From: Lumbricus terrestris
Taxonomy: Eukaryota > Annelida > Clitellata > Crassiclitellata > Lumbricidae
DNA length: 64,000 bases
Assembly: GCA_949752735.1 (NCBI GenBank)
Contig: OX457039.1
Coordinates: forward strand, 27,334,420 to 27,398,419
Reading direction: 5' to 3'
Position numbers and translations under genes: made by a program. Positions 39,364 through 52,000 of this stretch are shown piece after piece. Below the pieces are notes generated by a model. It was given only the letters and a program-made list of their open reading frames with translations. It was not told the origin of the DNA and ran no database searches. How positions within the stretch are numbered: position 1 is the stretch's first letter; each line of letters begins with the position of its first letter.

Positions 39364-42300
39364 CTATTTGGGCTTAGTTTCTTGGTCGGTGACTTTGCGG
39401 ATGAATACAGCATCTTCAGGCGGTGGGGATTTCATTTCACCATCTTCAAACATGTACGACGAAGCAATGGCAAGCAGGGAACCATTGTGGCTAAATGACA
39501 GTGCTGATATACTAGTTGGATATCTGAAACAAAGAATTACCAGTAAGTTTATAAGTTGGTTCTGCCACAAGATTTATTTCAAATGCAAAAGAACATTAGA
39601 CAATTGTAAATAAGCAACTGCATTGGGTTGTCTGCTAAACAATACTTTCTAGTTTCATCTGCCAACATATGACTAAAATGTAGCCAAACCAATGGACCCA
39701 GAAGTCGACAAAGAGCATCAATATTTACATGCGTACCATTATCCTGCAAGTACAGTTTAATGTGGCGCGGCCACAAGTCCTGCAGAATTAATGCATGGAC
39801 ATCGTAAATGTATGCAATTGTTTAATGAAAATGACAGCATTGTTGTCGTGCCAATGACAATTGAAATTGTGACTGATTTGTTATTTTCATTGTGCCAGTG
39901 TTTAGTGCACAAGACTTCAATCAGTTACACAATAAAAAAAGGCGGTAACCAGGTCAGTGTTTTTGATTAGATCGTAAGACAGAGAAACAGCCTATAAGTG
40001 GATAAGCACTAAGAAAGGGCAAGTTTTAAGATGAGAATGAAATGACAGTTCTAAGTGACTGAACAGAGTGCTCAAAGACTGGGAGAGCGTTCCAAAAGGT
40101 AGGTCTATCCACCAAAAAATCTTATTCAACAAATACATCTATGTACGGTCAGAGAAGGATAATCATTGAATAATTATTAGTCTGGGCAACAAGAACTTAC
40201 TTTAAATATTATGGCCGACCAGATTTCAAAGCTCATACACTAGTCACATTCTGAAACTAATTCTTTGCCAAACAGGAATACAATGTTGAGAATGCTGTTG
40301 AAACCATAACTAAACTTCATATACAGATCTATGCTTACAGTGTGGCACAGACCCTAACTCAGTAACTCGAGGAACTAAGTGCATCTATAACTTTTGCCTG
40401 GTCCCATATATGGGAACAGCATGCTGCAGTGGGATCTGGGGAAAGGAGGAAACCAGCCTTTAACATCCTTTGGTGTCCCTCGCTCCATCCTCATCATCAT
40501 GTGTGTAAACATTGACACACATGGACTTCCTTGTTGGCAACTAGGTTAACACAGCTGTCGCTTTCTTGCACTGGTCACGCCGTCAATAGACTTTCTTCGC
40601 AGAATTTCTGAATGGGCAATAACTGCTATTAGATTTATCAGAGAAATTCTCAATTTAATACCTGTGAAACTGGCATAGACGCTTTTTGTTAAAGCCATCC
40701 CAAATGTTGACAAAGCCATCCGAGCCACCTGTTGCAAAAGTGCTGTGGGACGAGTGGAATGCGATTGCATTTACTGGATAGATCTTCTCAACACCATCCT
40801 CCTTTATGCGGTGACATTTGAACGCATATTTCTTCTTCTGAACTTCAGGAGCCGGGTCCAAATACTCAACAGCAACACGGCCTATCAGAAAGCAAGAACT
40901 TGCAAGTTTACTCATTACTTCAATATTGATTTTTTTTAATTGGTTATGGTTCTAGGTTGTCAAAATCTGGCTCTGAAATGGCACATGAAAATGTCTATTA
41001 CAGCTAGAGCCTCAGTCTCTTACACTATAAAAATTATGCTCAGTATCTGTATTAAAACGATCTTAGTCACATTAATTATGTTCATCTAATGAATATCAAC
41101 TTCACAGAAACATGCCAGTTTCAGCAAGATTGTTGAAATGCTAAACAGAAATTTGTACAATTTGTGATTAAACAAAATCTAAAAGAGAGTATTGGATCAT
41201 GCCAGATATTTTGGATACAATTTATCTCTGCTCAATAAATATTTTAAGACTCTTAAAATGTACTTGTTTAGATCCATCTTAGTCTTGCATGTAGCGCTGT
41301 TTTGTGGTATAGACCTGTACTAAAATTAATGTACTATATTACATTAAAAAACTATATTAGAAGGAACATCAGCAGTTCAACTTGCCTTCAATGGAACTAA
41401 GGACGTATCCTTGTTTGTTTGGAAATGAGCGAATGCATCGTGTCTGGTACTTGAGACTAGACTCGCGTCTTTGTTGTACATAACCAGTATTACGCAGATC
41501 CCACACTAGAACTCGACGTCCTGCTGTTCCCACTATTAGTTTGTCACCGCAAAGTGACATTGTATATACCTAAAATAAACATTTTAAATAAACCCGCGTA
41601 TATATATATATAAATCAATCGGGACATCTTAGCTAATAAGGAGCTGTCCAATGTGTCTACATATTACGTACGCAGAGAGGGATCAATGGATTTAGATGAT
41701 TGGAAGGGGTCTCAACAAAATGTACATAACTACATAATAGTACATATGCAAAATAAATTCCTAATTATGATGTCCACATGAGCCTATTTAATACTCTGCA
41801 TCGTCCTATAACCAGTAAACCGTAACAGTTGAAACCTTTTTAGCTAGCAAAATTAATATGATGTTCAAAAGAAACTAGTAGCCCACGGTAAAATAAATGT
41901 TAAATTATAGACGACACATTGCTAATTTTTTAGCTGTTGCACGATATGTGAATTTCTGCGCAAAAATTGTGCATCGCAAGATCACAAATTTCTTCACAAA
42001 TTGTGAATAGTGAAATGGTCAGTTTAAATAAGCATGACTAGTACAATATTCATACACTTCCTTTCTACATGAAAAAAAGAAGTTTTTCACTTACTTTGTC
42101 TGGCTGTGAAAATGACCCTGCCTGGTTAGGTCCTCGTGGGTCCCAAAGTTTAACGCTGCAATCCCAGCTGCCTGTTATAATGACATTCACATCAGGACAG
42201 AATTCCACGCATCGAATTGCAGCATCATGTGTACCAACGGTAATCTCTACAAAACAATTGACAGAGCTCTCTAACATCTTAATACAAATAGATTCAATGC

Positions 42301-44263
42301 TTGTAAAGCACGTTCTTTTTAGGAGAAAAAGGAGAGTTTGGATGAAAAATTGATCAAACAAAATTCGGTAGCATAATTCAATCAACCTTAAACCTCAGCC
42401 ATGAGGTACATGAAACAACATACTATCTTACCTTTAGAAGACCAATAAAACTCCACACAACTAAAGATACAGGTGCACTCTTAAGCTCACACTGAAAAGA
42501 TATGAAGGACTAAATTGAATTTCCTTTGAATTATACCGTATATATATATTCTTTATTAATCCAACTGCATTTATAACCACACTTTGCTTTACATGAAATT
42601 AACCATTATAAACTGGTCAGTCTTGTTAAAAACATTTCCTCATTAAGCTGCATATGTAAACCTATACTAATATAAATTAGTCAACAGGTTGGACCTGGTT
42701 AGTAATATAAAATAATTGTCATCAGTCCACTACTTACATACTGTATCAAAATTTATTAATACTGAAACCAAACATGAACAATTTGTAAACACTCCAGAAA
42801 GACATTGAATTATTAAAATTAGCGCACCCCTAAGAAACTCTGACCATAAACATCTATGCAATTGAAGCTATAAAAATTTGAAAGACTATGATTATAAGCA
42901 CTACACAAAAGTTAGGAAAACCAAAACACTAGCCTTACCATTGTTTGTGTTAAAATTGAACTGCTTGAGGGTATTGTCAAGCCCGCCACTAAATACGTGA
43001 ACTGCATCCTGTAAAACAGGAACATCAAAATTTGCAACACAGTAAAATACTAAGAGTCAAATTGAAATGATTATTAGCAACACTTTAGCAGCACTTTAAA
43101 CAGTCATTCCAAGTCAACTCAACCAGTGGTCCCTACATTACTATTTCAGATTCTTTTATTTTCTCACCAGTTAGCAAAAAATATTTTTCATAAAGGCCTT
43201 ACAATTTGTCAAATGTTGCCAAAAAGGTGTCGTTCGGTAGATCGTATCATGATTGTGATTCAAAATTTCTAAAGAGTTACTCTAAAGTTAAGCACATGAG
43301 ACACTTGGAAGTATGAAGCCACAGTAAAATCTAACATCAAGCGACATTTTATGCAAACGGTTCAGTTCAAAAATGATTCAAGACAATTGCAAGAAAATCT
43401 ACACCAGATGTGTTGCACTGTTTGCTCCTCTTGACATACTGTGGCATTCAAAATGGCCGATCAATATACACTGATCCAGTATATCATGTCCGTGTAATCT
43501 TGCACGCGTTACAAAAATCATTTAATAATATATATTTAATAATTTTTGAAAAAATGCTTTCTACTAAGTGGTGAGACCTTTGATTTTATATTTAGGCGTT
43601 AGTGAAGTCCCTGAGGGATCCTGTATACCTCGGGGCAAAAAAATAACAATAATAATAATGCAAACATTGTAACAAAATTTTTGTTTAATGCACCATTGTA
43701 ACATTCAACACTCAATTCAGAATGTGGATGGTATGCAGCTCTCCACAGGTCATTGAAATAAGGTGGGGTGGTTAAAGTTTGCACTGCACATGGCTATAAA
43801 TTTTAAAAAAATGGCAATTTAGATGGCACCATAACGTAGTCATTAGACAGGACTGTTACAAGGGTGCCTAGATGTTAGATCACACACCATGGCCCCACAA
43901 CCCTGAAATCAACAAAACGATTCTCAAACCTCTGCACAACAGGTTGAACCAATCTAAAGGCAAACGCCACTTGCTTAAACCATTTCTGAAGACTAAAATT
44001 AGAGCAGCAAGAAACAGTAATAAAAAAAATTCAATATGAGAGTTGACAAAATAAAGATTTGCACAAGTAAGAAGTACCTGAAAGCAGCAGTCCAATACAG
44101 GCGCCGAATGAGAATATTTAAGTCGCATGGTATTGTCATTGACATCATAAAGGCGAACAGTTGTGTCCCAGGATGAAACAAGTAAGAACTGTGAAGAATT
44201 TGGTGCAAATTTCACAGCTGAAACACCATCTTCAGGACCGTTTGCTAGCTTAATCTCACTCAT
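39364..44263 (-). CDS. BUB3: BUB3 mitotic checkpoint WD40 protein, 6 coding exons, 323 aa
   Basis: BUB3 is a seven-bladed WD40 propeller. It binds phosphorylated MELT motifs of KNL1 and the GLEBS motifs of BUB1 and BUBR1, placing the spindle checkpoint at kinetochores. Coding exons: 44263-44078, 43008-42939, 42246-42095, 41569-41386, 40881-40662, 39523-39364, totalling 324 codons with the stop. Recognisable segments, in order: [115 protein letters not shown] and KKRLCQFHR; it ends VTDQETKPK. The length matches animal BUB3 (about 328 aa in human). The start [13 protein letters not shown] lies nine bases inside its exon, so at least one upstream non-coding exon exists. The donor of exon 4 is GC, not GT. 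Orthology is unambiguous. Confidence 0.97.
41376..41386 (-). other. GC-AG splice donor of BUB3 exon 4
   Basis: Exon 4 must end in ATTGAAG to continue as SSIEG then RVAVEYLDP in exon 5. The bases that follow on the minus strand are GCAAGT, so the donor is GC. The AAG/GCAAGT context is the strong consensus seen in known U2-type GC-AG introns. The acceptor, at 40883-40882, is a normal AG. Confidence 0.85.
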
Positions 44264-45065
44264 GTCATCAACTGAAAACATTTTAAAACTCACATGGGTC
44301 AAAATGCATAAACCAAACAATCAAATAGACCTGTGATCAGGCTACCAGATAGTATGATACCCACGCCCGCTCAAAGAGTGGCATCCTGGTTGTGATTTTG
44401 TGAATGCAAAAACCAATTTAAGCTGTCGAAGACACACTTGTATAGATTACTTTAAATAGCAGATTATCCATTAGTCACAGGCTCGCAGCTTAATATACAT
44501 GGGAGGTGGGTGCCCACACATAGGGGCAAGAGGGCACTTGCTTCCTAGAAAATTTACACCTATTTTTCAACTACCACTTTTTGGTCTTTGACAAAAGGTC
44601 CTTGCACAATAGCACTAGTGATACTGATGATGCACAAACTGTTCTGAGAAATGTAATACCTATGAAAAACACTCATGATGCTCTTAATTTTCTGCTTTGC
44701 ATATTTCAAGCTTCAGGAACAAAAATTTAAATGTGACCATTGTGTTTTGCCTTTAGTGAAAAAAATCTATCAAATGTCACTATGCTCAGCTTTCTATTGC
44801 CCATAAACTCTGGGAGTGAAAGTATTAAAATTGTACACTAGAAATATCAATTGAGAGGGGACAAATTTCCAGCTGACAATGAAACCTCAACCCAAATTGC
44901 CTGCATATGCCATCTACGCAGGGCAACTTTCGGCGTTCATGTACTAAGAGGGGACGCAACATATACAGTCTATATTACCTTACATACAGTGTCTGCCAAC
45001 GAATGCAATAAAATTAGAGCGCAGCGACCTATCCTATCGACGGCATCGCAACATGCAAAGCGCTC

Positions 45066-45150
45066 AGCAGAATGACTGCACTAACCCTAAAACTAAGCCT
45101 AACCGACCCTCACGACGCCTAACCTGAACCCTAACCGACCCTGACGCGAA
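45066..45150. repeat. CCTAACC/CCTCACGACG repeat, copy 2 (inverted)
   Basis: The reverse complement of 4615-4690, including the flanking gactgcactaaccctaaaac. It lies upstream of BUB3 exon 1. Confidence 0.7.
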
Positions 45151-45639
45151 AAAATAACGTCCCCCGATTGTACATGAACGCCCAACTTTCGAACTGGAGA
45201 AACAAAGGCTAAGTGAGTATTTGGAGACACGCCAGTCGTCAATCACATAATGTCTTTACTGTTCAACTGTAACTGTTAAGCAAGTAATGGATATGCATGG
45301 AACCTAGTGGTTCAAGAAATTTACTGGACAACGAGACAACCATGAGCCATTGATAGTGATCCCATCTTTGAGCAGTAAAACTCTGAACTGCTGCCATCTC
45401 TCAACTGCAGAAATCTTACGATCACAATAGCTTGTGCAAATCCATCCGCTAATCTCCTTGTTTACCTTCCATCCTTATACCTTCGTGATTTTAACAAGGC
45501 ATTTTTGCGACTTCGCTGTTACAGCAAAATATCAAAAATATACATACAGCCACTGTGGTAATTCTAGATTACTGCACGCAGGTACCATCCAGTTACTTCA
45601 CTATTTTAGTTTGCTCTCCAAGCGCCAAGATCAAACTTT

Positions 45640-45870
45640 AACTCAATACAAAATAGACTAAAATATGGCGCTGAAAGGTAATTTAGAATGCGCATAAAGT
45701 ACTGCAGATTTAAAAATAAACAACAGATATACCTAAAATTCAGAATTAAACTAAAAAAACAGCTTTAATTATAAAATTACAAAGCGCCAGCATGTAGCCA
45801 ATCACAGCGAACGTGTCCGTAACCATGGCCGTCGTCTAGAAGCCACCAGAACTTTCGCCAATCCACTAAA
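45640..45870 (-). promoter_or_regulatory. Candidate BUB3 promoter region
   Basis: About 1.4-1.6 kb upstream of the BUB3 start codon, two CCAAT motifs (45798 and 45858, plus strand) occur with several CpGs and ATGGCG/ATGGCC motifs (45664 and 45824), in otherwise AT-rich DNA. Position and composition suit a TATA-less promoter. The transcription start and first exon are not visible. Confidence 0.3.
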
Positions 45871-46221
45871 ATCAGCGTATAATATTATCACTATTCGAGC
45901 TCACTATATCCTGTGCTTACAGCTAAAACTCCAATTTCTTCTAAAGAAGACCTACAAGGCCGTAGCCAGGATTTTATTTCGGGGGTGTTTGCCCGACCTT
46001 GAACAAGCCTACAAGCAACCGAATCAACGCCCTAATAGAGGTTTTCAGGATGAATTAATCTATTTTGAAATGTCACATAGAAATAAGAGCTTCAAAATGA
46101 AATCCCATTAGTTCTGACAAAGTCACCATGATTGTGTTGGTAAATGCATTATTTGTTGGCAGCATTATTTCATTTCGGGGTGTTAAAACACCCAAAACGC
46201 CCCCCGTTAGCTACATCGGTA

Positions 46222-46510
46222 ATTAAGAGCGCTGGCCGCGCGTCTGTACGCGACTCTCTGAAAGAGAGCGTGCGGATCGCGCTTCGCTTCCCGAAGGTGC
46301 GTGGCTGTTTCAGAGATTCAAAATCTCTGGCTAGCACGGTCCGTCAACGGGGATCTAAATGGCGTGGCGTACATTCAAACGGGCGAGCGGTGGTGAAGGA
46401 TCTCACCCGATCAAATTCATTGAAAAATGAAAATGGTCGAGGCCAGAGCCGTGGGCGAGGTCATAGACGGCCGAAAATCCATTACATTTTTGAAGAGCTA
46501 AGTACCTAGT
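46222..46510 (+). other. CpG-rich unexplained block with an open frame
   Basis: Unlike its AT-rich surroundings, 46222-46410 is dense in CpG. A plus-strand frame runs 46144-46509 (121 codons) and is Arg/Ser-rich (RFPKVRG, GQSRGRGHRRPK). The first third of that frame lies in a repeat, so a gene is doubtful. It also holds short hairpins (TCTCTGAAAGAGA). It could be a promoter or part of an older insertion. Confidence 0.3.
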
Positions 46511-46632
46511 GTAGCCTAAATGGATGATAAAAAGGCAAACTATGCGTGAAAATAAAATAACATTTGAGTGCGGTAAAGAAGCACAATTATGGGCTATAAT
46601 ATAGTATTTTCCAGATTGTAGGCCTACATTAA

Positions 46633-46850
46633 TTTAATCGTACATTTATATAGCGCCGCTTCAAGAGAACTCCTCAGAGGCGCTCCCGACCTGATACCAA
46701 ACCACAATCAAAGAGAATGGTTTTCAAACGCTTGCGGAAAAGGGGCAAAGAAAGACAACGAAGTTGATTGCGGAGACTAATAGGTAACTTAATTTATTCC
46801 AGAAAGACGGACCAACCATAGCAAAGCTTCTATGTAGCACTGTGGAAGAT
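46633..46850. repeat. Interspersed 'tatagcgcc' repeat, copy 1
   Basis: This copy begins acatttatatagcgccgc and runs to agcactgtgga. A copy over 90% similar by eye is at 49280-49485 and a diverged one at about 31965-32145. Family members elsewhere (53065-53100) end in an ATTACA repeat tail, which suggests a SINE. Confidence 0.7.
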
Positions 46851-48143
46851 CGAGCCCTATAGGGACAACCAGGTCACCATGCGTGGCAGAGCGAATGAAT
46901 CTACGGCCTGGGATGGACAGCACAGGTGCACAGAGTTCCATATGTCTTTCGCGGCTCCTATTTGCACCAGCTGACACGACCAAATGGAATAATTAAAATT
47001 CCGGACCTTATTCGCAAACCATCTTTTGTATCACTAGATCTCCAAGAAAAACCCAAAGAATTGGCCTAATTATTTAAGATTAAATTTATTATGAGACTTT
47101 CCTACTCTCCGCATTCGTGCAAGATTCTTTTTTGCTTCCGACCAAACGACTAAAAAAAGGTCAACTTTTTGGGGACAGAGAAGGTTGAGTTTTCCCCTAA
47201 ACATTTCGGCCAGATGATTAAAAAAGTAGGCTAAGAAATTTTTGCCGGCAAAATGCTGGAAAATTTCGTCGGCGACTCAGCCATTCGTCTGCCCAAAATC
47301 TCGAGTCCTTCCTTCGGCCACTCGTTCGTCCCCCCCCCCAAGTCTCCGCCCATGACTATGACGATCCTTTTTGTTCTAAAAACACTATTTTTACGTCATT
47401 AGATTTGTTCATAAACGTGTTGCTTACTTGCTGTTTGGACAAGGATAGGCTATAATTATATCGCTGTTACATGGACCTTTATTAATTGTGAGGATATATC
47501 TATGCTGCATAAAAATATATAACAATTATAAGAAAACATGTACATCCTATGAAGGCTATAATGCATAACTTCACCCTCCCAACTAATAGCCGAACTACAT
47601 GTATATATTCTCCAAGAATTATTTAAGGATGTACAGTGGTTGACAATTTGTTTTCCCTAATATGTAATTGTAGTTCAGTTTCTAACAATAATCCTATTCT
47701 ATGTGAATAATTTACAACTAGGCCTATAGCTGCATCAACGACACTAGATTTATTGTATTAAAAAATATCGATTGACTGTTTGATCAACATTTCAACCTCG
47801 CAAATGTATGCCAAGTGCTCTGAATGCCTGCAGATTTAGATGACTTCTACTAAAAGGCGTGTGCTGGCTGTGCTCATGCGCACACCACAGTTATAAGCTA
47901 CTATGTAGCACGAAAGTAGTGGCTCATATACATTAAGAACACAGAAGATATACATACAAAGTAGTCCATTAAGTTAGCTCCAATCAGCAGCAATGGGAAT
48001 GGCAGGTTATCACAGAAAAATTCAGGAGATCACAAATGATTGTATTGTAATTTGAAAATTATATAGTGCCGCCCATAGCAGTGAGTATGCTGATTGACTT
48101 ACAGACAAGTAATGGATACAAGATATTATGTTTTCAGTAGAAG
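46851..48143. other. Intergenic DNA, no gene
   Basis: Includes a C-rich run at 47331-47341 and otherwise AT-rich sequence. No frame of interest. Confidence 0.5.
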
Positions 48144-48323
48144 CAGTGGTTAAATTGGTTTGGTTAAGCAGTGGGAACGTTGATTGGTTGAGCAGTGGGA
48201 ATGCCGAAGAAGAGTTTTGTTGGAACGCACGTGTTTCCAAGGTTCCGCATGGTGAGCAGTGGGAACGCAAGCAAGGAATTTCAAGAGGAGTGGGAACGCC
48301 GTTCCCACCCAATTTAAACCATG
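48144..48323. mobile_element. hAT-type MITE, GTTCCCACTGCTC family, copy 2 (inverted)
   Basis: It is the reverse complement of the 3969-4157 element, with GAGCAGTGGGAACG blocks repeated inside. The flanks are agtagaag (48136-48143) and attagaag (48324-48331), a 7-of-8 match, as expected for an ageing target duplication. Confidence 0.75.
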
Positions 48324-48573
48324 ATTAGAAGTCATTTTTCAAACTTGTTCAACTGACTGACAAAGATCACACGAAAAACTGATGGCAGAAAACTGGAAGA
48401 CTACAAATGAATAACCGATAAAAACTGAATAAGGCCCGTACGACGTGTACGTCTGCCTTTTGCAATCCATTGCAAAGCAGACTGTACAAGTTTATATTGA
48501 ACTTATTTTCACCAAAAGATTCCCAGAGCAATAAAAAAAAATGTACATTCTCAGACAGGCTCTAAATACATAC

Positions 48574-48717
48574 CAGGGGCGAATCCGGCCATGGCTCCCC
48601 CATTTAGAAATTTCCTTATTTTTGACCAGCTATTTTGCTCGGAAAGTAGACGTGGCCCCCATGAGTAGTTTCGTAGGACTTTGGCCCCCCCTTCGAAAAT
48701 TTCTGTATCCGCCATTG
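48574..48717. mobile_element. hAT-type MITE, 144 bp
   Basis: The ends CAGGGGCGAATCCGG and CTGTATCCGCCATTG are imperfect inverted repeats, flanked by perfect 8-bp duplications ATACATAC (48566-48573 and 48718-48725). Confidence 0.78.
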
Positions 48718-49092
48718 ATACATACATATACGCATACAAGAAATATTATGTAAACACGTAATATTTTTTATCAAACCCATAAACTAAAAAGTAAAAGATA
48801 AACTCTACACTATAATCGGTCAAGACTATGCAACAGTATTTAGCATTCACGACACATTCCAACAATGTGCAAATAGAAGAGAATGCCTCATTTATAATTA
48901 TGTCTACTTCAACCAACAGATTTACAAAAAATCTGTTGAAACTGCATGGAAGATTGATCACTAGAACACCAGTATATTACATCACAGATTTTCTTCTTAA
49001 GTGAACCAGCGCAGCAGTTTTCCTCAGAGCTCAGGTTATGCGTACACAAAATGTCACAGATATGTCCCATAGCGTCTATCTAAGTCATAGGA

Positions 49093-52000
49093 TTATGTTT
49101 TTTTCGCATCATCCAGCTGAATACATTGTTGAACGTGCTCCTCTAAGCTGGACACGGGAAAGTCCTTTTGGCACAGTGGACACATCCGTGTCAATTTCGG
49201 AATTTTAAACGATGGGGTTGCATATGATCTGAAAGATGATAACAACAGATTAATTACTTTCAGCATAGAATTTAATTGTAATTGTACATTTATATAGCGC
49301 CACTTCAAGAGAACTCCTCAGAGGCGCTCCCGACCTGACACCAAACCACAATCAAAGAGAATGGTTTTCAAACGCTTGCAGAAAAGGGGCAAAGAAAGAC
49401 AAAGAAGTTCATTGCGGAGACTAATAGGTAACTTATTCCAGAAAGACGGACCAACCATAGCAAAGCTTCTATGTAGCACTGTGGAATAATAATAATGCTG
49501 AATAGTTGTAATGTAGTTAAAAGTAAACTTCTTTAATCTTTATGCTGCTAATAATTCTGAATAGTTATAAAATAGTTAAAAGTAAACAACTTTAATCTTT
49601 ATGCTGCGAATAATGCTGAATAGTTATAATATAGTTAAAAGTAAACTTCTTTAATCTTTATGCTGCTAATAATGCTGAATAGTTATAAAATAGTTAAAAG
49701 TACACTACTTTAATCTTTATGCTGCTAATAATGCTGAATAGTTAGGCCTATAATATAGTTAAAAGTAAACTTCTTTAATCTTTATGCTGCTCTACACCAT
49801 ATACTACTTAGTGATTCTAATTTCAATAACCATTAGTGTGGGATTTCAACAGCGCCCATAACAAGCGAAGTCACGAGAACCAACTTATTCACAGGTGTTC
49901 AGTCAAAATCAATGGGCTGATAGGGTCAAGGTCGATTCTAGGTGAAGATCCAAAGCAGGCAGCAGATCAGCAATCAGGTTGAAGTCTAGAAGTGAAGTAG
50001 TGACCGAAATAAGGGAAGAGTAGGAATTAGGATATGATTTCTGAGACGATGCTCAGTCTTCTTGGTTTTGAGTCAAAGACCTGTGGAAAAATAGAAAGAG
50101 CCGAGATGATTTCACACGATGGATCTGATATTTGTAATTTTGGCAGAAGTTTAGTCCAGAGAGGTGAAACATCTATGGTCATGGATTGATACACAAAATT
50201 TAGTGATGAGGTGGCAAAAGGCAGAGAATGGCTCAGGTGGAAGAGGATTGGGTCGAGCAGTGGTTCGATTGTGAACAACGATCAATATACAATAGCAACT
50301 TGATAGATCGCCCTTCTTACAAAGCTCAGAAGTACGCATGCCTTGACGGTGCAACTGCAATTATATTGCAGAGCATTATTGTGAGTGAAGGACTTGCTCA
50401 AGGTCCCTACACAGTAACCGACTCAAAGATCGAACCCCATACTCTCTGTGTTACAGACCAACTGCTCTAGCCAATGGACCACCGTGTCTCACATATCAGG
50501 TCTCATGCTTTCACGAGTAAGCTGAGTGGAATAGTGTAACAAAAAAACCTGGTAACAGAGCCTTGACGGAACACCACATATGAGATAGCATACCGGATAC
50601 ATAGGATAAAGCTTTTTTTTTTCTTAATGGAGAAATAGAAGATAGTACTATGCATAAGGTCAATTTGGAGATGTATGAAAGACAAGAGTCAGATCAGTCA
50701 CTATAGATTTCTTGAGAAGTGACACAAGAGTGCTTGAAAAGGGGGTATGGGGTAATAACCGGGATGAGAAGGAGAAGTTGAATATTTTGGTATCGATGGA
50801 AACAAGGATAGATGAGCAGTTTTCAGTAGCTATACTTACATTATTGTCTGCTGATCTGCAGCAGTCTTGATCTTTCTTTTCTGATAGGTTTTTGCAAAAG
50901 CAGGAGGTTGTCCTCTGCCCTTTCTTTGAAACCACAAACATAAAAATAATCAAAGATTAGGAACCATTATACTGTCAGTTCTCCAATTATACAAGCACAG
51001 ATTGGCAAGGCTTCACATCACATGGCATTGTTCTATTTCAACGACTCTCTCATACATAGACACCAAAACATGCACACACCCAAAAGGAGACCAGTCTAAG
51101 CTGATTTTACACACCATCTCCTGTCTCTGTGACACAAAATTTAAATGAATGGAATGCTTGCTTTTAAAATTGCTACAACATAACAAACTCTAGCAATACT
51201 AATGACGTGTTACCTGCCAAGTCCAGCTGTATAGAAACAGTAATATCTAGAGACGTAGTACGCAGTTCAATAACAGTACCTGCATATATATTCGTGGCCT
51301 AAGTACTGTACTCAAGATCTAAGTACTTGTACCTGCAACCTAAACACTTAAACATCTCTGGTAAAAATGGAATGAGACATTCCTTTATATTTGTGTCTTT
51401 GGTGTAAGAATTAGTCCATGAAATTGGCTTTTCACTCGTCAATAATATGATGATCAACAAAAGCAAAAAACTTCATTAACAACCCTCAATATCTATAAAA
51501 TTGCAGTTCGGCTGAGCATAAAAGCATTTTGCCAGTCCTGATGCTTCCAACCATCTACCACCTGTTTTTAATTCAACTTATTCCATTGGCGTAGCCAGGA
51601 ATTTTTCATGGGGGGTTTTATGGCCGGAAACCCTGTTTTTTGCTATTTTTCTTAAATGGAAAAATAACCTTTAAAAAAACTTTTTCCGGAGCCAATGAGG
51701 GGTTTTAACCATTTTTACACACTAAATAGTTTCCTCATTGCTACATTCAGAATTCTAAAACATTAAATATTTCACTTATTGGCAAAATCATATAATTTAA
51801 TGCACTATAGAGATGGTGTACTTACTTCCTCTTCTTTGTATTCTTTTCTAAATTACAGTCATCGCCTTCAGAAGAGGAGCCTGCACACAATTTTACATAT
51901 GGCTAGTGTCAAGAGCTCTGCTAAGTCCAAAAATTGCAATTAGTGAAGCAAAAATAAACAAAATGTTAGTAGATGCACATTAGATAGCATTCAGAACTCA

